Notes under the pieces: model-generated
What the model was told of the DNA's origin: nothing
Databases searched by the model: none
The model's input: the letters and a program-made list of their open reading frames with translations, nothing else
Translations under genes and position numbers: made by a program
NCBI GenBank assembly: GCA_019240215.1
Contig: JAFAYQ010000042.1
Location: forward strand, 1 to 56,766
Direction of reading: 5' to 3'
DNA length: 56,766 nt
Origin: Actinomycetota bacterium
GTDB lineage: Bacteria > Actinomycetota > Actinomycetes > Streptosporangiales > Streptosporangiaceae
Part shown: positions 17,465 through 26,389 of the stretch, one piece after another
How positions within the stretch are numbered: the first letter of the stretch is position 1
Layout: the number at the start of each line of letters is the position of its first letter

Positions 17465-19279
17465 ATGCCCCCGACCGCGCGCGGCCCCGCGTTCCATGGT
17501 CCCGCGTTCCACGGTCCCGCGTTCAGCGGCCACGGCCTGGCCCGGCCGGTGGCCTGGACCACGCGCCCGGCCGTGGACCAGCGGCCGGCCGCCGACGCCC
17601 CCGGGACCCTGGGCAAGCCGCTCGTCCCGTTCCGGGTCGCGTCCCCGCGGCTGGACGAGGAGCTGTTCGCCCGGCTGCTGAGCTACGGCATCACCCAGCC
17701 GGTGGCGGCCGGGGAGGTGCTGTTCGAACCGGGCGACCAGGACGTCGATCTGATCGTGGTGGTCGAGGGCGTGGTCGAGGTGATCAGGACCGCGACCGCC
17801 GACGTGCCCGCCGAGACCGTGGCGGCGGTCGACGCGGGCGGCTTCGTCGGTGAGCTGAACCTGCTGACCGGCCAGAACGTCTACCTCCAGTGCCGGGTGC
17901 GGTTCGCCGGGACGATCGGCCGGGTCCCGCCCGATCGCCTCCGTCAGCTGATGTCGAACGACGTCGAGCTGTCCGACGTCATCTTCAAGGCGCTGATCGC
18001 CCGCCGCGAGCTGCTGCGCCGCAGCACCGCCGCCCGCGGCTTCGAGATCGTCGGCAGCCCGCTGTCGGCCGCCGCGCTGGCGCTGCGCACCTACGCCGCT
18101 CGGCAGCAGCTGATCCACCTCTGGTTCGACGCCAGCACCCCGGCCGGCCAGGCGATGATGGACAACTCCGGCCTGACCGCCGGCGACCTGCCCGCGGTGG
18201 TGATGCCGGGCGTCACCCTCAAGCGGACCACCCCCGGTGAGCTGGCCCAGAAGCTGAACCTGAGCTACCACCGCTCGTCCACCAAGCCGGTCGACGTCAC
18301 CATCATCGGGGCCGGCCCGGCCGGGCTGGCGGCCGCCGTCTACGGCGCCTCCGAGGGTCTCGACACGCTGCTGCTGGACGCGGTCGGCACCGGCGGCCAG
18401 GCCGCCGCCAGCTCCCGCATCGAGAACTACATGGGCTTCCCGTTCGGCCTGTCCGGCGCCGACCTGACCGGGCGGGCGGTACTCCAGGCGCTCAAGTTCG
18501 GCGCCCAGCTGGCCAGCCCCTGCCCGGTCGTCAAGCTCGACCCCGACCGGCTCGGCGACGGCCACCTGCGGCTGTATTTGCCGGGCGACGAGGTCATCGA
18601 CAGCAAGACCGTGGTCATCGCGACCGGCGCCCGCTACCGGGCGCTACCGCTGGACCGCTGGTCCGACTTCGAGGGCGCCGGCATCTACTACGCCGCCACC
18701 GAGCTGGAGGCCCGCGGCTGTACCGGCTCCCCGGTCGCGGTCGTCGGCGGCGCCAACTCGGCCGGCCAGGCGGCGCTGTATCTGGCCGGCCGGGGCAGCG
18801 AGGTCGCGCTGATCGTCCGCGGCCCCGACATCGCCGCCGGGATGTCGGCCTACCTGGTGGACCGGCTGCTGGCCCACCCGCGGGTGACCGTCCGCCACCG
18901 CAGCGAGGTCACCCGCCTCGACGGTGAAGACTTCCTGCAGGAGGTCAGCATCACCGACCGGGCCGGCGACACCACCCAGGCCCAGGCGTGCTCGGCCCTG
19001 TTCTGCTTCATCGGCGCCGAACCGGCCACCAGCTGGCTCACCGGCATCGCCACCGGGGACGACGGCTTCATCCGGACCGACATGCAGCTGACCGACGATG
19101 ATCTCGGGGCCGCCTGGGGCGGCCTTTCCCGGCGGCCGTTGCCGTTCGAGACCAGCGTCCCGGGCATCTTCGCCGTCGGCGACGTCCGCTCCGGCTCCAT
19201 GAAGCGCGTCGCCGCCGCCACCGGCGAAGGCGCCAGCGCCATCGCCTCCGTCCACAAGGCCCTCGCCGGCCTCGGCTGA
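17465..19279 (+). CDS. cNMP-binding / thioredoxin-like / FAD-NAD(P) oxidoreductase fusion
   Basis: 604 residues in three parts. Residues about 60-165 form a cyclic-nucleotide-binding (Crp-type) fold, 192-266 a thioredoxin-like fold, and 276-602 a thioredoxin-reductase-like flavoprotein with TIIGAGPAGLAAAVYG, a second nucleotide site VAVVGGANSAGQAALYL, and the FAD-closing GIFAVGDVRSGSMKR. The active CxxC of thioredoxin reductases, which should follow GIYYA near 405, is absent, and the thioredoxin-like part has GSPLS instead of a CxxC. It is therefore not a classical thioredoxin reductase; it may be an NAD(P)H oxidase or a sensor. The N-terminus has a GPAFH repeat and may start later. Confidence 0.85.
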   Translation: MPPTARGPAFHGPAFHGPAFSGHGLARPVAWTTRPAVDQRPAADAPGTLGKPLVPFRVASPRLDEELFARLLSYGITQPVAAGEVLFEPGDQDVDLIVVVEGVVEVIRTATADVPAETVAAVDAGGFVGELNLLTGQNVYLQCRVRFAGTIGRVPPDRLRQLMSNDVELSDVIFKALIARRELLRRSTAARGFEIVGSPLSAAALALRTYAARQQLIHLWFDASTPAGQAMMDNSGLTAGDLPAVVMPGVTLKRTTPGELAQKLNLSYHRSSTKPVDVTIIGAGPAGLAAAVYGASEGLDTLLLDAVGTGGQAAASSRIENYMGFPFGLSGADLTGRAVLQALKFGAQLASPCPVVKLDPDRLGDGHLRLYLPGDEVIDSKTVVIATGARYRALPLDRWSDFEGAGIYYAATELEARGCTGSPVAVVGGANSAGQAALYLAGRGSEVALIVRGPDIAAGMSAYLVDRLLAHPRVTVRHRSEVTRLDGEDFLQEVSITDRAGDTTQAQACSALFCFIGAEPATSWLTGIATGDDGFIRTDMQLTDDDLGAAWGGLSRRPLPFETSVPGIFAVGDVRSGSMKRVAAATGEGASAIASVHKALAGLG

Positions 19280-19371
19280 GCGAAGGCTCACCCGCACCTG
19301 GCCCCCGAGCTACACCCCAGGCGGTGCACGAGTCACACGCACCACCCGCGTCACAGGAGGCTCGTCGCTTT

Positions 19372-19563
19372 TGCCTCCGGCGGGGGTACTTCGGGCTCTG
19401 GGATGGATCAAAGACCCAGCCAGATCCCGGTCGCCGTCGGCCCTCCCGGCAGCCGACCAGACCGGTCTGGTCGGGTCAAGCCGCAAAGGGCACGGCTTGA
19501 CCCGCCTGCGCCCGGCCTGCTGAACCGGCTGTCGGGACGACGGCGACGGGATGGGCCAGACCG
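19372..19563 (+). repeat. dispersed intergenic repeat, copy A
   Basis: About 190 bases that recur, by eye at roughly 80 percent identity, at 47412-47603 in the same orientation. Shared stretches include TGCCTCCGGCGGG, GTACTTCGGGCTC, GCCGCAAAG and GTCGGGACGACGGCGACGGG. It sits in the 650-base gap between the flavoprotein and NUDIX genes (19280-19929), where I see no gene. Origin unknown; it may be a decayed mobile or structured element. Confidence 0.7.
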
Positions 19564-19642
19564 GCCACCCGTGTGCGCGTGGCGCTCGCCTCATCCAGCC
19601 CCTGCGTCACAGGAATCCCGAGAGCCCCGGCTCGTACGGTGT

Positions 19643-19683
19643 ACTGGAGCGAAGTCAGGGATTATCCCTGCTTTCGCTCCAGT
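19643..19683. repeat. long imperfect hairpin
   Basis: Outer arms ACTGGAGCGAA (19643-19653) and TTCGCTCCAGT (19673-19683) are perfect complements. Inner arms AGGGAT and ATCCCT close on a single T, with a 3-by-3 internal loop between. It lies in a gene-free gap. It could be a terminator for plus-strand transcripts or a mobile palindromic repeat; no U-tract follows directly. Confidence 0.55.
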
Positions 19684-19929
19684 GAAGCCGAGGCTGGGAC
19701 TGGTGTGACGGGTGAGGTGGCCCAACCGCACACGGATGGGCGAGCCCGCCGCGCCCGGCCCTGCCCCCAGCCACTCCCGCCCCACAGGCCTCTGGCATCA
19801 CCCATGGCGGCCGAGACCGCGCCGGCCTTGCCGCCGACCCTGCCCAGCACCCGCGTCCCCACGACACCAACCGGCCCAGTCACACCCACTCGCCTCCCGC
19901 GCCTCAGCACTGCGCGGATAGTCCGAGCC

Positions 19930-20421
19930 CTAGCTGAGCGGGCTCTCGGCCGGCACGTAGGCCGCCTTCCCGGTCGCCCGGGCGGTCGCCGCCGCCCGCA
20001 CCCGCTCGGCCATGAACGCCGGCAGGTAAGCGTCGAAGTCGGACGGCGGCACGAACCGCCAGTCGTCCAGCTCTTCCTTCTGCAGCCGGATGGTGCCGGG
20101 GTCGGTCAGCACGCCGCCGTCGAAGATGAAGCTCATGATCGGCCGGGGCCGGGGGCCCTCCGGTGGCGTCCAGGCCGTCACCAGCAGCGCGCCCACCTCG
20201 CGGGCCAGGCCCAGCTCCTCCTCGACCTCGCGGAAGCAGCCCACGTGCGGCGGCTCGCCGTGCTCGAGGATCCCGCCCGGCAGCGACCAGTGGTCCCGGT
20301 AGTTCGGCTTGACCAGCAGGAACCGCGGTGACGGGCCGTCGCTGTCGGCGATCAGCGCCGCTGCCGACCCGTACATGGTGGCCAGCGAGGCGTACCAGTC
20401 CTGTTCGTCCATCAGACCCAT
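19930..20421 (-). CDS. NUDIX hydrolase
   Basis: 163 residues with a complete Nudix box: GGILEHGEPPHVGCF followed by REVEEELGL (about 49-71), matching Gx5Ex7REUxEExGU. It hydrolyses a nucleoside-diphosphate-linked substrate using Mg; the specific substrate is not predictable. It stands alone on the minus strand, 90 bases from the Ogt gene upstream on the same strand. The start ATG is supported by the GGGG stretch a few bases upstream. Confidence 0.9.
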   Translation of the reverse strand: MGLMDEQDWYASLATMYGSAAALIADSDGPSPRFLLVKPNYRDHWSLPGGILEHGEPPHVGCFREVEEELGLAREVGALLVTAWTPPEGPRPRPIMSFIFDGGVLTDPGTIRLQKEELDDWRFVPPSDFDAYLPAFMAERVRAAATARATGKAAYVPAESPLS

Positions 20422-20511
20422 GAAACCCCAGTTTAGGCGGGGTCCGAGCCCAACCCGGTGACGGGAGGTAGCGTCCGGATGACAAACGGGTGGCGTCCCC
20501 GGCCGAGCCGC

Positions 20512-21060
20512 TCAGAAGAGAGTGGCGTCCAATGCGATCATGGCCGGCGCCTCTTCCAGCCGCAGCAGCTTCTCCTTGCGGTCGAGCCCGCCGCCGTAAC
20601 CGGTCAGGCTGCCGTCGGCACCGATCACCCGGTGGCAGGGGACGATCAGCGAGATCGGGTTCTGCCCGTTGGCCGCGCCGACCGCCCGCGACGACGACAG
20701 CGGCTTGCCGATCCGCCGGGCCAGCTCGCCGTAGCTGATCGTGGTGCCGTACGGGATCCGGGTCAGCTCGGCCCACACCTCCAGCTGGAACGGCGACCCG
20801 GTCGGGGAGAGCGGCACGTCAAACTCCGATCGCCTTCCGTCGAAATAGTCCTCCAGCTGAGCCGCCACCGCCGCGAAGACCGTCTCGTCCCGGCGGGTCC
20901 CCGGCGGCCGCTGGACGTTGCTGCCGTGCGGCCCGCCCAGCATGTAGAGCCCGGTCAGCGCGTCGGCCCGGCCGATCAGGAGCAGCTCGCCGATCGGCGA
21001 GCCGACCTGGGTGCAGTAGTGCTGGGCCGCCGGGTCCGGCGGCACGAACGGGCCGGTCAT
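20512..21060 (-). CDS. ogt: methylated-DNA--[protein]-cysteine S-methyltransferase
   Basis: 182 residues. The active-site motif is IVPCHRVIGADG with the acceptor Cys, preceded by the DNA-binding helix region (GTTISYGELARRIGKP and AVGAANGQNP). It removes methyl groups from O6-methylguanine in a suicide reaction. The ATG at 21060 overlaps the stop of the AlkA fusion by four bases (ATGA), so the pair is translationally coupled and forms an alkylation-damage operon. The longer open frame to 21723 is shadow sequence of AlkA. Confidence 0.93.
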   Translation of the reverse strand: MTGPFVPPDPAAQHYCTQVGSPIGELLLIGRADALTGLYMLGGPHGSNVQRPPGTRRDETVFAAVAAQLEDYFDGRRSEFDVPLSPTGSPFQLEVWAELTRIPYGTTISYGELARRIGKPLSSSRAVGAANGQNPISLIVPCHRVIGADGSLTGYGGGLDRKEKLLRLEEAPAMIALDATLF

Positions 21061-22559
21061 GAGGTCTCCTTCGCTTGCTCCAGGTGCGCCCAGAGGTGCT
21101 GCAGCGCGTACGAGCGCCACGGACGCCAGCTCTCGGCCTGCCGGGCGGCCGCTTCCGGGTCCGACGGTGCCCCCAGCGCGGCCAGGCCGTGCCGCACCCC
21201 GGCGTCGGTCGGCAGGAAGGCGTCGGGGTCCGACAGCGCCCGCATCCGGATGTAGCCGACCGTCCACGGGCCGATCCCCGGCAACGCCAGCAGCTGCTTC
21301 TCGGCCTCGTCCCGGTCCGCCCCCGGGTCCAGGCTGACCGCGCCCGACGCCAGCGCCGCCGCCAGCCCGACCAGCGCCCGGCCCCGGCTGCGCGGCATCG
21401 GCAGCGAGTCCGGGTCGGCCGCCGCGATCGTGTCGGCCGCCGGGAAGCAGTGCGTCAGCCCCGCCGCCCCCGGCCCGGCGGCGGCGGCCAGGCCTCCCAG
21501 GGGCTTGCCGTAGACCTCGGTCAGCCTGGTCCCCAGCCGCCGGGCGGCCGCCACCGACACCTGCTGGCCGAGCACCGCCCGCAGGGCCAGCTCGGCCCCG
21601 TCCACGTGCCCCGGCACCCGCCGCCCGGGGCAGGCCTCGACCAGCGGCCGCAGCAGCTCGCTGCCCGCCAGGAACCCCGACACGGTGTCCGGATCGGCGT
21701 CCAGGTCCAGCAACCGCCGGCACCGCTGGACGGCCGGCGCCAGGTCCTTCAGATCCTCCAGCTGCAGCTCACAATCAACAAAGCCAGCCCCGCCGCCCCC
21801 GGCCCGCAGCGCCACCAGCCCCACCCCGTTGGGCAGCATCAGCGTCCGCCGGTAACACCCGTCGCTGGCGTCCTCTACCCCCGGAATGGCCCGCGCCCCC
21901 AGGAACCGGAACATCCGCTCCAGATCGATCGGCGCCCGGTAAGCCAGCCGCAGCCGGATCGTGCCCGGCCCCGGCGGCTCCCCGCGCCGCCCCCGGGCCA
22001 CCCGTTCCCGCAGCTCGCTGGGGGTGAGCGCGAACACCTCGCGCATCGTCGCGTTGAACTGCCGGATGCTGGCGAACCCGGCCGCGAACGCGATCTCGCC
22101 CAGCGGCAGCGTCGTCGTCTCGGTCAGCACCCGCGCGGTCTGCGCCCGCTGGGCCCGGGCCAGCGCCAGCGGACCGGCCCCCAGCTCGGTTGTCACCGCC
22201 CGGTTGACCTGCCGCTCGCTGTAACCGAGCCGGTCGGCCAGCCCGGTCACCCCGTCCCGGTCGACCGCCCCGTCCGCGATCAGCCGCATCGCCCGGGCGG
22301 CCACGTCGGCCCGGATGTTCCACTCCGGCGAACCCGGCGAGGTGTCCGGCCGGCACCGCTTGCAGGCCCGGAACCCGGACTCCTGGGCGGCCGCCGCGCT
22401 CGGGTAGAAGCGCATGTTGGCCCGCTTGGGCGTGATCGCCGGACAGCTCGGGCGGCAGTAGATCCCGGTGGACGTCACCCCGATGAAGAACACGCCGTCG
22501 AAGCGCGCGTCCTTGCTGGCCGCCGCCCGGTACCGCTGTTCGTCGTCCACGTCCTTCAC
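21057..22559 (-). CDS. Ada-type regulator fused to AlkA DNA-3-methyladenine glycosylase
   Basis: 500 residues. Residues about 5-75 form the Ada zinc/methyl-acceptor domain with CRPSC and CKRC cysteines, 80-190 an AraC-type DNA-binding domain (SERQVNRAVTTELGAGPLALARAQR), and 200-495 an AlkA glycosylase with a helix-hairpin-helix (LPGIGPWTVGYIRMRAL) and the catalytic Asp in PDAFLPTDAGVR. It senses methylphosphotriesters, probably activates its own operon and excises alkylated bases. This Ada-AlkA fusion is common in actinobacteria. Together with Ogt it covers sensing, base excision and direct reversal. Confidence 0.93.
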   Translation of the reverse strand: MKDVDDEQRYRAAASKDARFDGVFFIGVTSTGIYCRPSCPAITPKRANMRFYPSAAAAQESGFRACKRCRPDTSPGSPEWNIRADVAARAMRLIADGAVDRDGVTGLADRLGYSERQVNRAVTTELGAGPLALARAQRAQTARVLTETTTLPLGEIAFAAGFASIRQFNATMREVFALTPSELRERVARGRRGEPPGPGTIRLRLAYRAPIDLERMFRFLGARAIPGVEDASDGCYRRTLMLPNGVGLVALRAGGGGAGFVDCELQLEDLKDLAPAVQRCRRLLDLDADPDTVSGFLAGSELLRPLVEACPGRRVPGHVDGAELALRAVLGQQVSVAAARRLGTRLTEVYGKPLGGLAAAAGPGAAGLTHCFPAADTIAAADPDSLPMPRSRGRALVGLAAALASGAVSLDPGADRDEAEKQLLALPGIGPWTVGYIRMRALSDPDAFLPTDAGVRHGLAALGAPSDPEAAARQAESWRPWRSYALQHLWAHLEQAKETS

Positions 22560-22726
22560 CCTGCCAGCCCTCCACCCCTCAAGCTAGCGGAAATCAGACA
22601 TGGTCAATCCGGCCCGGCCAACCAGACGGCCGGCTCGGCCGTCCCGGGCTGGAGATCAGCTGAGGCTTTGCTCAGGGCTCGGCCCGCATCCTGGCCTGGT
22701 CCGGGTCGCGGTAGTAGTTTTCGACC

Positions 22727-23482
22727 ATGCAGGCGGAAATCAAAGGCACCACGATGCCGGTGCTGGAAGTCACCGTGCAGCCGGGGGAGCAGCTCATCTC
22801 CACCCACGGCGAGCTGTCCTGGATGACGGCCAACATGCAGATGTCGCAGACCACCGGCGGCGGTGGCATCATGGGCGGCCTCAAGCGGGCGATGGGCGGC
22901 GGCGGGATCTTCCTCACCCGCTACGAGGCCACCGGCAGCCCCGGCATGATCGCGTTCGCGGCCAAGATCCCCGGCCACATCGTCCACGTCGACGTCACCC
23001 CGGGCCATTCCTACCTGGTGCACCGGCACGGCTGGCTGTGCGGAACGGCCGGCATCACCCCCAGCATCGCCCTCCAGCAGTCGTTCCGCGGCGGCCTCTG
23101 GGGCGGCGACGGTTTCCTGCTGCAGCGTCTCGACGGCGAAGGTCGCGCCTGGATCGAGCTGTCCGGCGAGCTCGTGCACTACACGCTGAACCCGGGTCAG
23201 ACCCTCATGGTCCACCCCGGCCACATCGGCATGTTCGAGGCCAGCGTGCAGTTCCAGATCACCCGGGTCCCCGGCGTCGCCAACCTGCTGTTCGGCCAGG
23301 ACGGCTTCCACCTGGTCGCGCTGACCGGCCCCGGCCAGATCTGGCTGCAGTCGATGCCGCTGCCCAACCTGGCCCACGCCCTCGCCCCCTACATCGCCGC
23401 CCAGGTCTCCGGCGATTCGGCCGCGACCGGCGCCGCCGCCGGCACCGTCGGCGGCATCCTCGGCAACATCATGCGCAGCTGA
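22727..23482 (+). CDS. AIM24 family protein (TIGR00266)
   Basis: 251 residues, a beta-rich single-domain protein. It shows the family pattern: PGEQLISTHGELSWM, the GGGIMGGLKRAMGGGGIF glycine-rich loop, and repeated strands ending in LLFGQDGFHLVALTGPGQIWLQSMP. The glycine-rich last 25 residues are typical. Bacterial AIM24-like proteins have no settled function; they are named after a mitochondrial homologue involved in inner-membrane organisation. It is a single-gene unit on the plus strand, between two minus-strand blocks. Confidence 0.9.
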   Translation: MQAEIKGTTMPVLEVTVQPGEQLISTHGELSWMTANMQMSQTTGGGGIMGGLKRAMGGGGIFLTRYEATGSPGMIAFAAKIPGHIVHVDVTPGHSYLVHRHGWLCGTAGITPSIALQQSFRGGLWGGDGFLLQRLDGEGRAWIELSGELVHYTLNPGQTLMVHPGHIGMFEASVQFQITRVPGVANLLFGQDGFHLVALTGPGQIWLQSMPLPNLAHALAPYIAAQVSGDSAATGAAAGTVGGILGNIMRS

Positions 23483-23493
23483 CCCACCGGCTA

Positions 23494-23547
23494 CCCCACC
23501 AAACCCGCCAGCCCCACCAAACCCGCCAGCCCCACCTAACTCGGCAG
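23494..23547 (+). repeat. 18-base tandem repeat, three units
   Basis: Two identical copies of an 18-base unit beginning CCCCACCAAACCC (23494-23511, 23512-23529) and a degenerate third (23530-23547) follow the AIM24 stop. The locus lies between two convergent genes and has no recognisable function. Confidence 0.7.
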
Positions 23548-23567
23548 CCCCACCGCCCCCAGGGGCC

Positions 23568-24476
23568 TCAGTTCTGCAGCGGCATCAGCTCGGTAACGAA
23601 ACGCTCCAGGAACTCCTCCAGCCCCGCCCCCGTCGCCACGTCCCCCGCTGGCCGCACCACGAACTTGCTCAGCCCCACGTCCACGTACCGCTGGATCTTG
23701 TCCCGCGCGTCGGCCCACCCCAACGCGAACAGCGCCGACGGCTCCACATCCGGCCTTCGCGCCCGGACCGATCTGACCAGCGACTCAGGCACCCCATCGG
23801 TCCCATCCGCCCCGGTCACCACGGCCAGGCTGATCCCGAAGTGGTCTTCCTCGATCTCCCGCCCGGCGTCGGCCGCCGCCGCCTGGATGCTCTCCCGGGC
23901 CGCCCCCGCTTCGGCCGGGGTCAGAAACGAACCCAGCCACCCATCAGCCAGCCGCCCGGTCCGCCGCAACGCGCCCGGCGCGCTGCCGCCGGTCCAGATG
24001 TCGATCGGCTTGGCCGGCCGCGGCCCGATGCTGGCCCCCTCGACCGTGAAGTACTGCCCCGTGAACGACACCTGCTCCTCGCGCAGCAGCAGCCGCAGCA
24101 GTTCCAGCGACTCGTCGAACACCGCCCCCCGCCGTCCCGGCGGCACCGGGAACAACGCCCGCTCCTCAACCCGGGCGGGCTGCAGCCCGAACGCGGGCAG
24201 CACCCGGCCGGGCGCCAGCGCCGCCAGGCTGGCCAGTTCCTTGGCCACCAGCACCGGATGCCGCCCGGGCAGGATCTGGACCCCGGTGCCGACCTTCAGC
24301 CGCCGGGTCCGGGCCAGCGCGTGCGCCATCCCCACCACCGGCTCGACCAGCGACCCGTAGATCAGCTCGGAGATCCACAGCGAGTCGACCCCGGTCTCCT
24401 CGAGCCGGTCGACCGCCGCCGAGAACCGGCCCGCGTCCGCGTACGACCCGAGCGCGACCCCAATCCGTACCTTCAA
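23568..24476 (-). CDS. LLM class F420-dependent oxidoreductase
   Basis: The product is about 302 residues with a luciferase-like monooxygenase (TIM barrel) fold: VDSLWISELIYG, LKVGTGVQILPGRHP, a PIDIWTGGSAPGALRRTGRLADGWLG segment typical of F420-binding LLM enzymes, and a late DKIQRYVDVGLSKFVVRP. The frame is open to 24509; I prefer the TTG at 24476 (product starting MKVRIGVALG) with GAGG five bases upstream, because the family normally begins there. It follows the PHP gene by 42 bases, so they may be cotranscribed. Substrate unknown. Confidence 0.85.
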   Translation of the reverse strand: MKVRIGVALGSYADAGRFSAAVDRLEETGVDSLWISELIYGSLVEPVVGMAHALARTRRLKVGTGVQILPGRHPVLVAKELASLAALAPGRVLPAFGLQPARVEERALFPVPPGRRGAVFDESLELLRLLLREEQVSFTGQYFTVEGASIGPRPAKPIDIWTGGSAPGALRRTGRLADGWLGSFLTPAEAGAARESIQAAAADAGREIEEDHFGISLAVVTGADGTDGVPESLVRSVRARRPDVEPSALFALGWADARDKIQRYVDVGLSKFVVRPAGDVATGAGLEEFLERFVTELMPLQN

Positions 24477-24518
24477 CGCCACCTCAGCCTCACTCACCAG
24501 CGCCACCAACCGGCGCCC

Positions 24519-25343
24519 TCATCGGCGCCAGAAGTCGTAGCGGTCCCGCCCGGGCCGGAACCCGGCTGCCTCGACCACGTCCACCGCCACGTCGAACCGG
24601 TCCCCGACCCGCCAGTCCTGGTGTGCGTCGCTGCCGAACGACACCGCCCGGCCGCCCTCGTCCCGCCACCAGCCCAGCAGTTCGACCGAGGCCAGCGGGC
24701 TCTTGGTGTTGACCTCGAGCGCGCGGTCCGATTCGGCCAGCGCCCGCAGCACCGCCCGGTACTCGTCCTCGAACTCTTTCTCCTCGTACGGGCCCGCGCT
24801 CGACGGCCAGTAACGGCGCGGGAAATCCAGGTGCGCGAGCACCTGGAACAGGTCGCTGCCCTGCACCAGCCGCAGCAGCTCGGCGAAGTAGCGCCGCAGC
24901 ACCTCGTCCGGCCCGAGCATCCCGAACGTGGCCGGCAGCCCCGCCAGCCGGCCGCGCACCGGCACCGCGTGCAGCGAGCCGAGGACGCGGTCGAACCGGT
25001 CGTGGCCGACCACCGCCCCGGCGCTGGCCGCGAACAGGTGCGGCTCACCGGTCTCCACCCCGGACAGGATCCGCAGGTCAGGGAACCGTTGCCGGCATTC
25101 CTCGATGGCCGCCAGGTAGCTGGTGACGTCCAGCGGCGTGATCCGGCTGCGGTGCCGGGGCTCCAGCCCGCGCGCCTGCCCGGGATCGCCCGGGCCCCAG
25201 CGGGTGAAGTCGAGGTGCTCGGTGAACGCGATCGCGGGTACGCCCACGTCGAGCGCACGCTCGCACGCTCCGGTCATCGACGCCTGGTCAGTGGTGTCGT
25301 AAGACCACTCGGAATGGACATGGTTGTCGGCCGGCACCACCAC
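24519..25343 (-). CDS. PHP domain-containing metal-dependent phosphoesterase
   Basis: 274 residues. The metal-binding motifs are DNHVHSEWSYD at the N-terminus, FTEHLDF, a central GVETGEPHL, and SDAHQDW near the C-terminus. This is the histidinol-phosphatase-like branch of the PHP superfamily. With no his genes near it, a role in histidine synthesis is only one option among phosphoesterases of unknown substrate. It forms a leftward pair with the LLM oxidoreductase. Confidence 0.85.
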   Translation of the reverse strand: MVVPADNHVHSEWSYDTTDQASMTGACERALDVGVPAIAFTEHLDFTRWGPGDPGQARGLEPRHRSRITPLDVTSYLAAIEECRQRFPDLRILSGVETGEPHLFAASAGAVVGHDRFDRVLGSLHAVPVRGRLAGLPATFGMLGPDEVLRRYFAELLRLVQGSDLFQVLAHLDFPRRYWPSSAGPYEEKEFEDEYRAVLRALAESDRALEVNTKSPLASVELLGWWRDEGGRAVSFGSDAHQDWRVGDRFDVAVDVVEAAGFRPGRDRYDFWRR

Positions 25344-25546
25344 GCGGCTATTGTCCCACGCCAGCGCCCTGCTCCCCGAATCAGGTCAAGACCACAGATC
25401 AGGGTCTGACCCGCGCCGGATCACCAGCCGCCACCAGCCGCGAACCGGGCACCGGTGCCGGTCCGCAGGCCAGCGATTTTCATCCTTAAAGGGCTGCCAC
25501 CGATAACCGTTTCTGGCCGGCCGCCGGGCGTGCCAGACTCGGGGTC

Positions 25547-26377
25547 ATGGAGCGCCCTTTCTGCCAGGTTGATGTGTTCACCGACGAGCCCTACCTGGGC
25601 AACCCGGTCGCCGTCGTGGTCGACGCCAAGGGCCTCGACACCGAGGAAATGCAACGGTTCGCGAGCTGGACGAACCTGTCGGAGACCACGTTCATCCTGC
25701 CGCCGCAGGCGGCCGGGGCCGACTACCGGGTCCGGATCTTCACCCCCAGCAAGGAGCTCCCGTTCGCCGGCCACCCGACCCTGGGGACCTGCCACGCCTG
25801 GCTGACCCACGGCGGCACCCCGCACCGCGACGACGTCGTGGTCCAGGAGTGCGAGGCCGGCCTGATCGAGCTGCGCCGGGACGACGGCAGGCTGGCGTTC
25901 GCCGGCCCGCCCCTGCTACGCTCCGGCCCGGTCGACGAGCAGACCCGGCTCCACCTGGTCGACGTGCTCCACCTGCACCCGACCCACGTCGTCGACGCCC
26001 AGTGGGTCGACAACGGCCCCGGCTGGGTGGCGGTCCTGCTGGCCAGCGCCGACGCGGTCCTGGCGGTCAACCCGGGGGTCTCCGACCTCGACATCGGCGT
26101 CGTCGGCCCCTACCCGCCCGGCTCCCCGGAGGCGTTCGAGGTCCGGGCGTTCACCCCCGCCCTCGGTGGCTTCGGCGAAGACCCGGTGACCGGCAGCCTC
26201 AACGCCTCGCTGGCGGGCTGGCTGCTCGATACCGGCCGCGCCACCGCGCCGTACGTCGCCAGCCAGGGCACCGCCATGGGCCGCCGCGGCCGCGTCCACA
26301 TCGCCCGCGACGACAACGGCACCATCTGGGTCGGCGGCGGCACGGTGACCTGCCTCGACGGCACCGCCGACCTCTGA
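25547..26377 (+). CDS. PhzF family isomerase/epimerase
   Basis: 276 residues with two related half-domains. The N-terminal motif is QVDVFTDEPYLGNPVAVVVDA, the conserved Glu is in NLSETTFILP, and FTPSKELPFAGHPTLGTCHAWL is the signature loop. The second half has FTPALGGFGEDPVTGSLNASLAGWLL. PhzF makes phenazine precursors, but most homologues lie outside phenazine clusters and have unknown substrates. No phenazine genes are present here, so only the family name is safe. Confidence 0.9.
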   Translation: MERPFCQVDVFTDEPYLGNPVAVVVDAKGLDTEEMQRFASWTNLSETTFILPPQAAGADYRVRIFTPSKELPFAGHPTLGTCHAWLTHGGTPHRDDVVVQECEAGLIELRRDDGRLAFAGPPLLRSGPVDEQTRLHLVDVLHLHPTHVVDAQWVDNGPGWVAVLLASADAVLAVNPGVSDLDIGVVGPYPPGSPEAFEVRAFTPALGGFGEDPVTGSLNASLAGWLLDTGRATAPYVASQGTAMGRRGRVHIARDDNGTIWVGGGTVTCLDGTADL

Positions 26378-26389
26378 CGGACCCGCCCC

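Noticed and set aside
16382..18565. 727-residue minus-strand frame
   Set aside because: Only the part up to 17311 has plausible coding character; the rest is antisense to the flavoprotein gene.
20512..21723. 403-residue version of the Ogt gene
   Set aside because: The N-terminal 220 residues are antisense-frame shadow of AlkA; the ATG at 21060 with ATGA overlap gives a normal Ogt.
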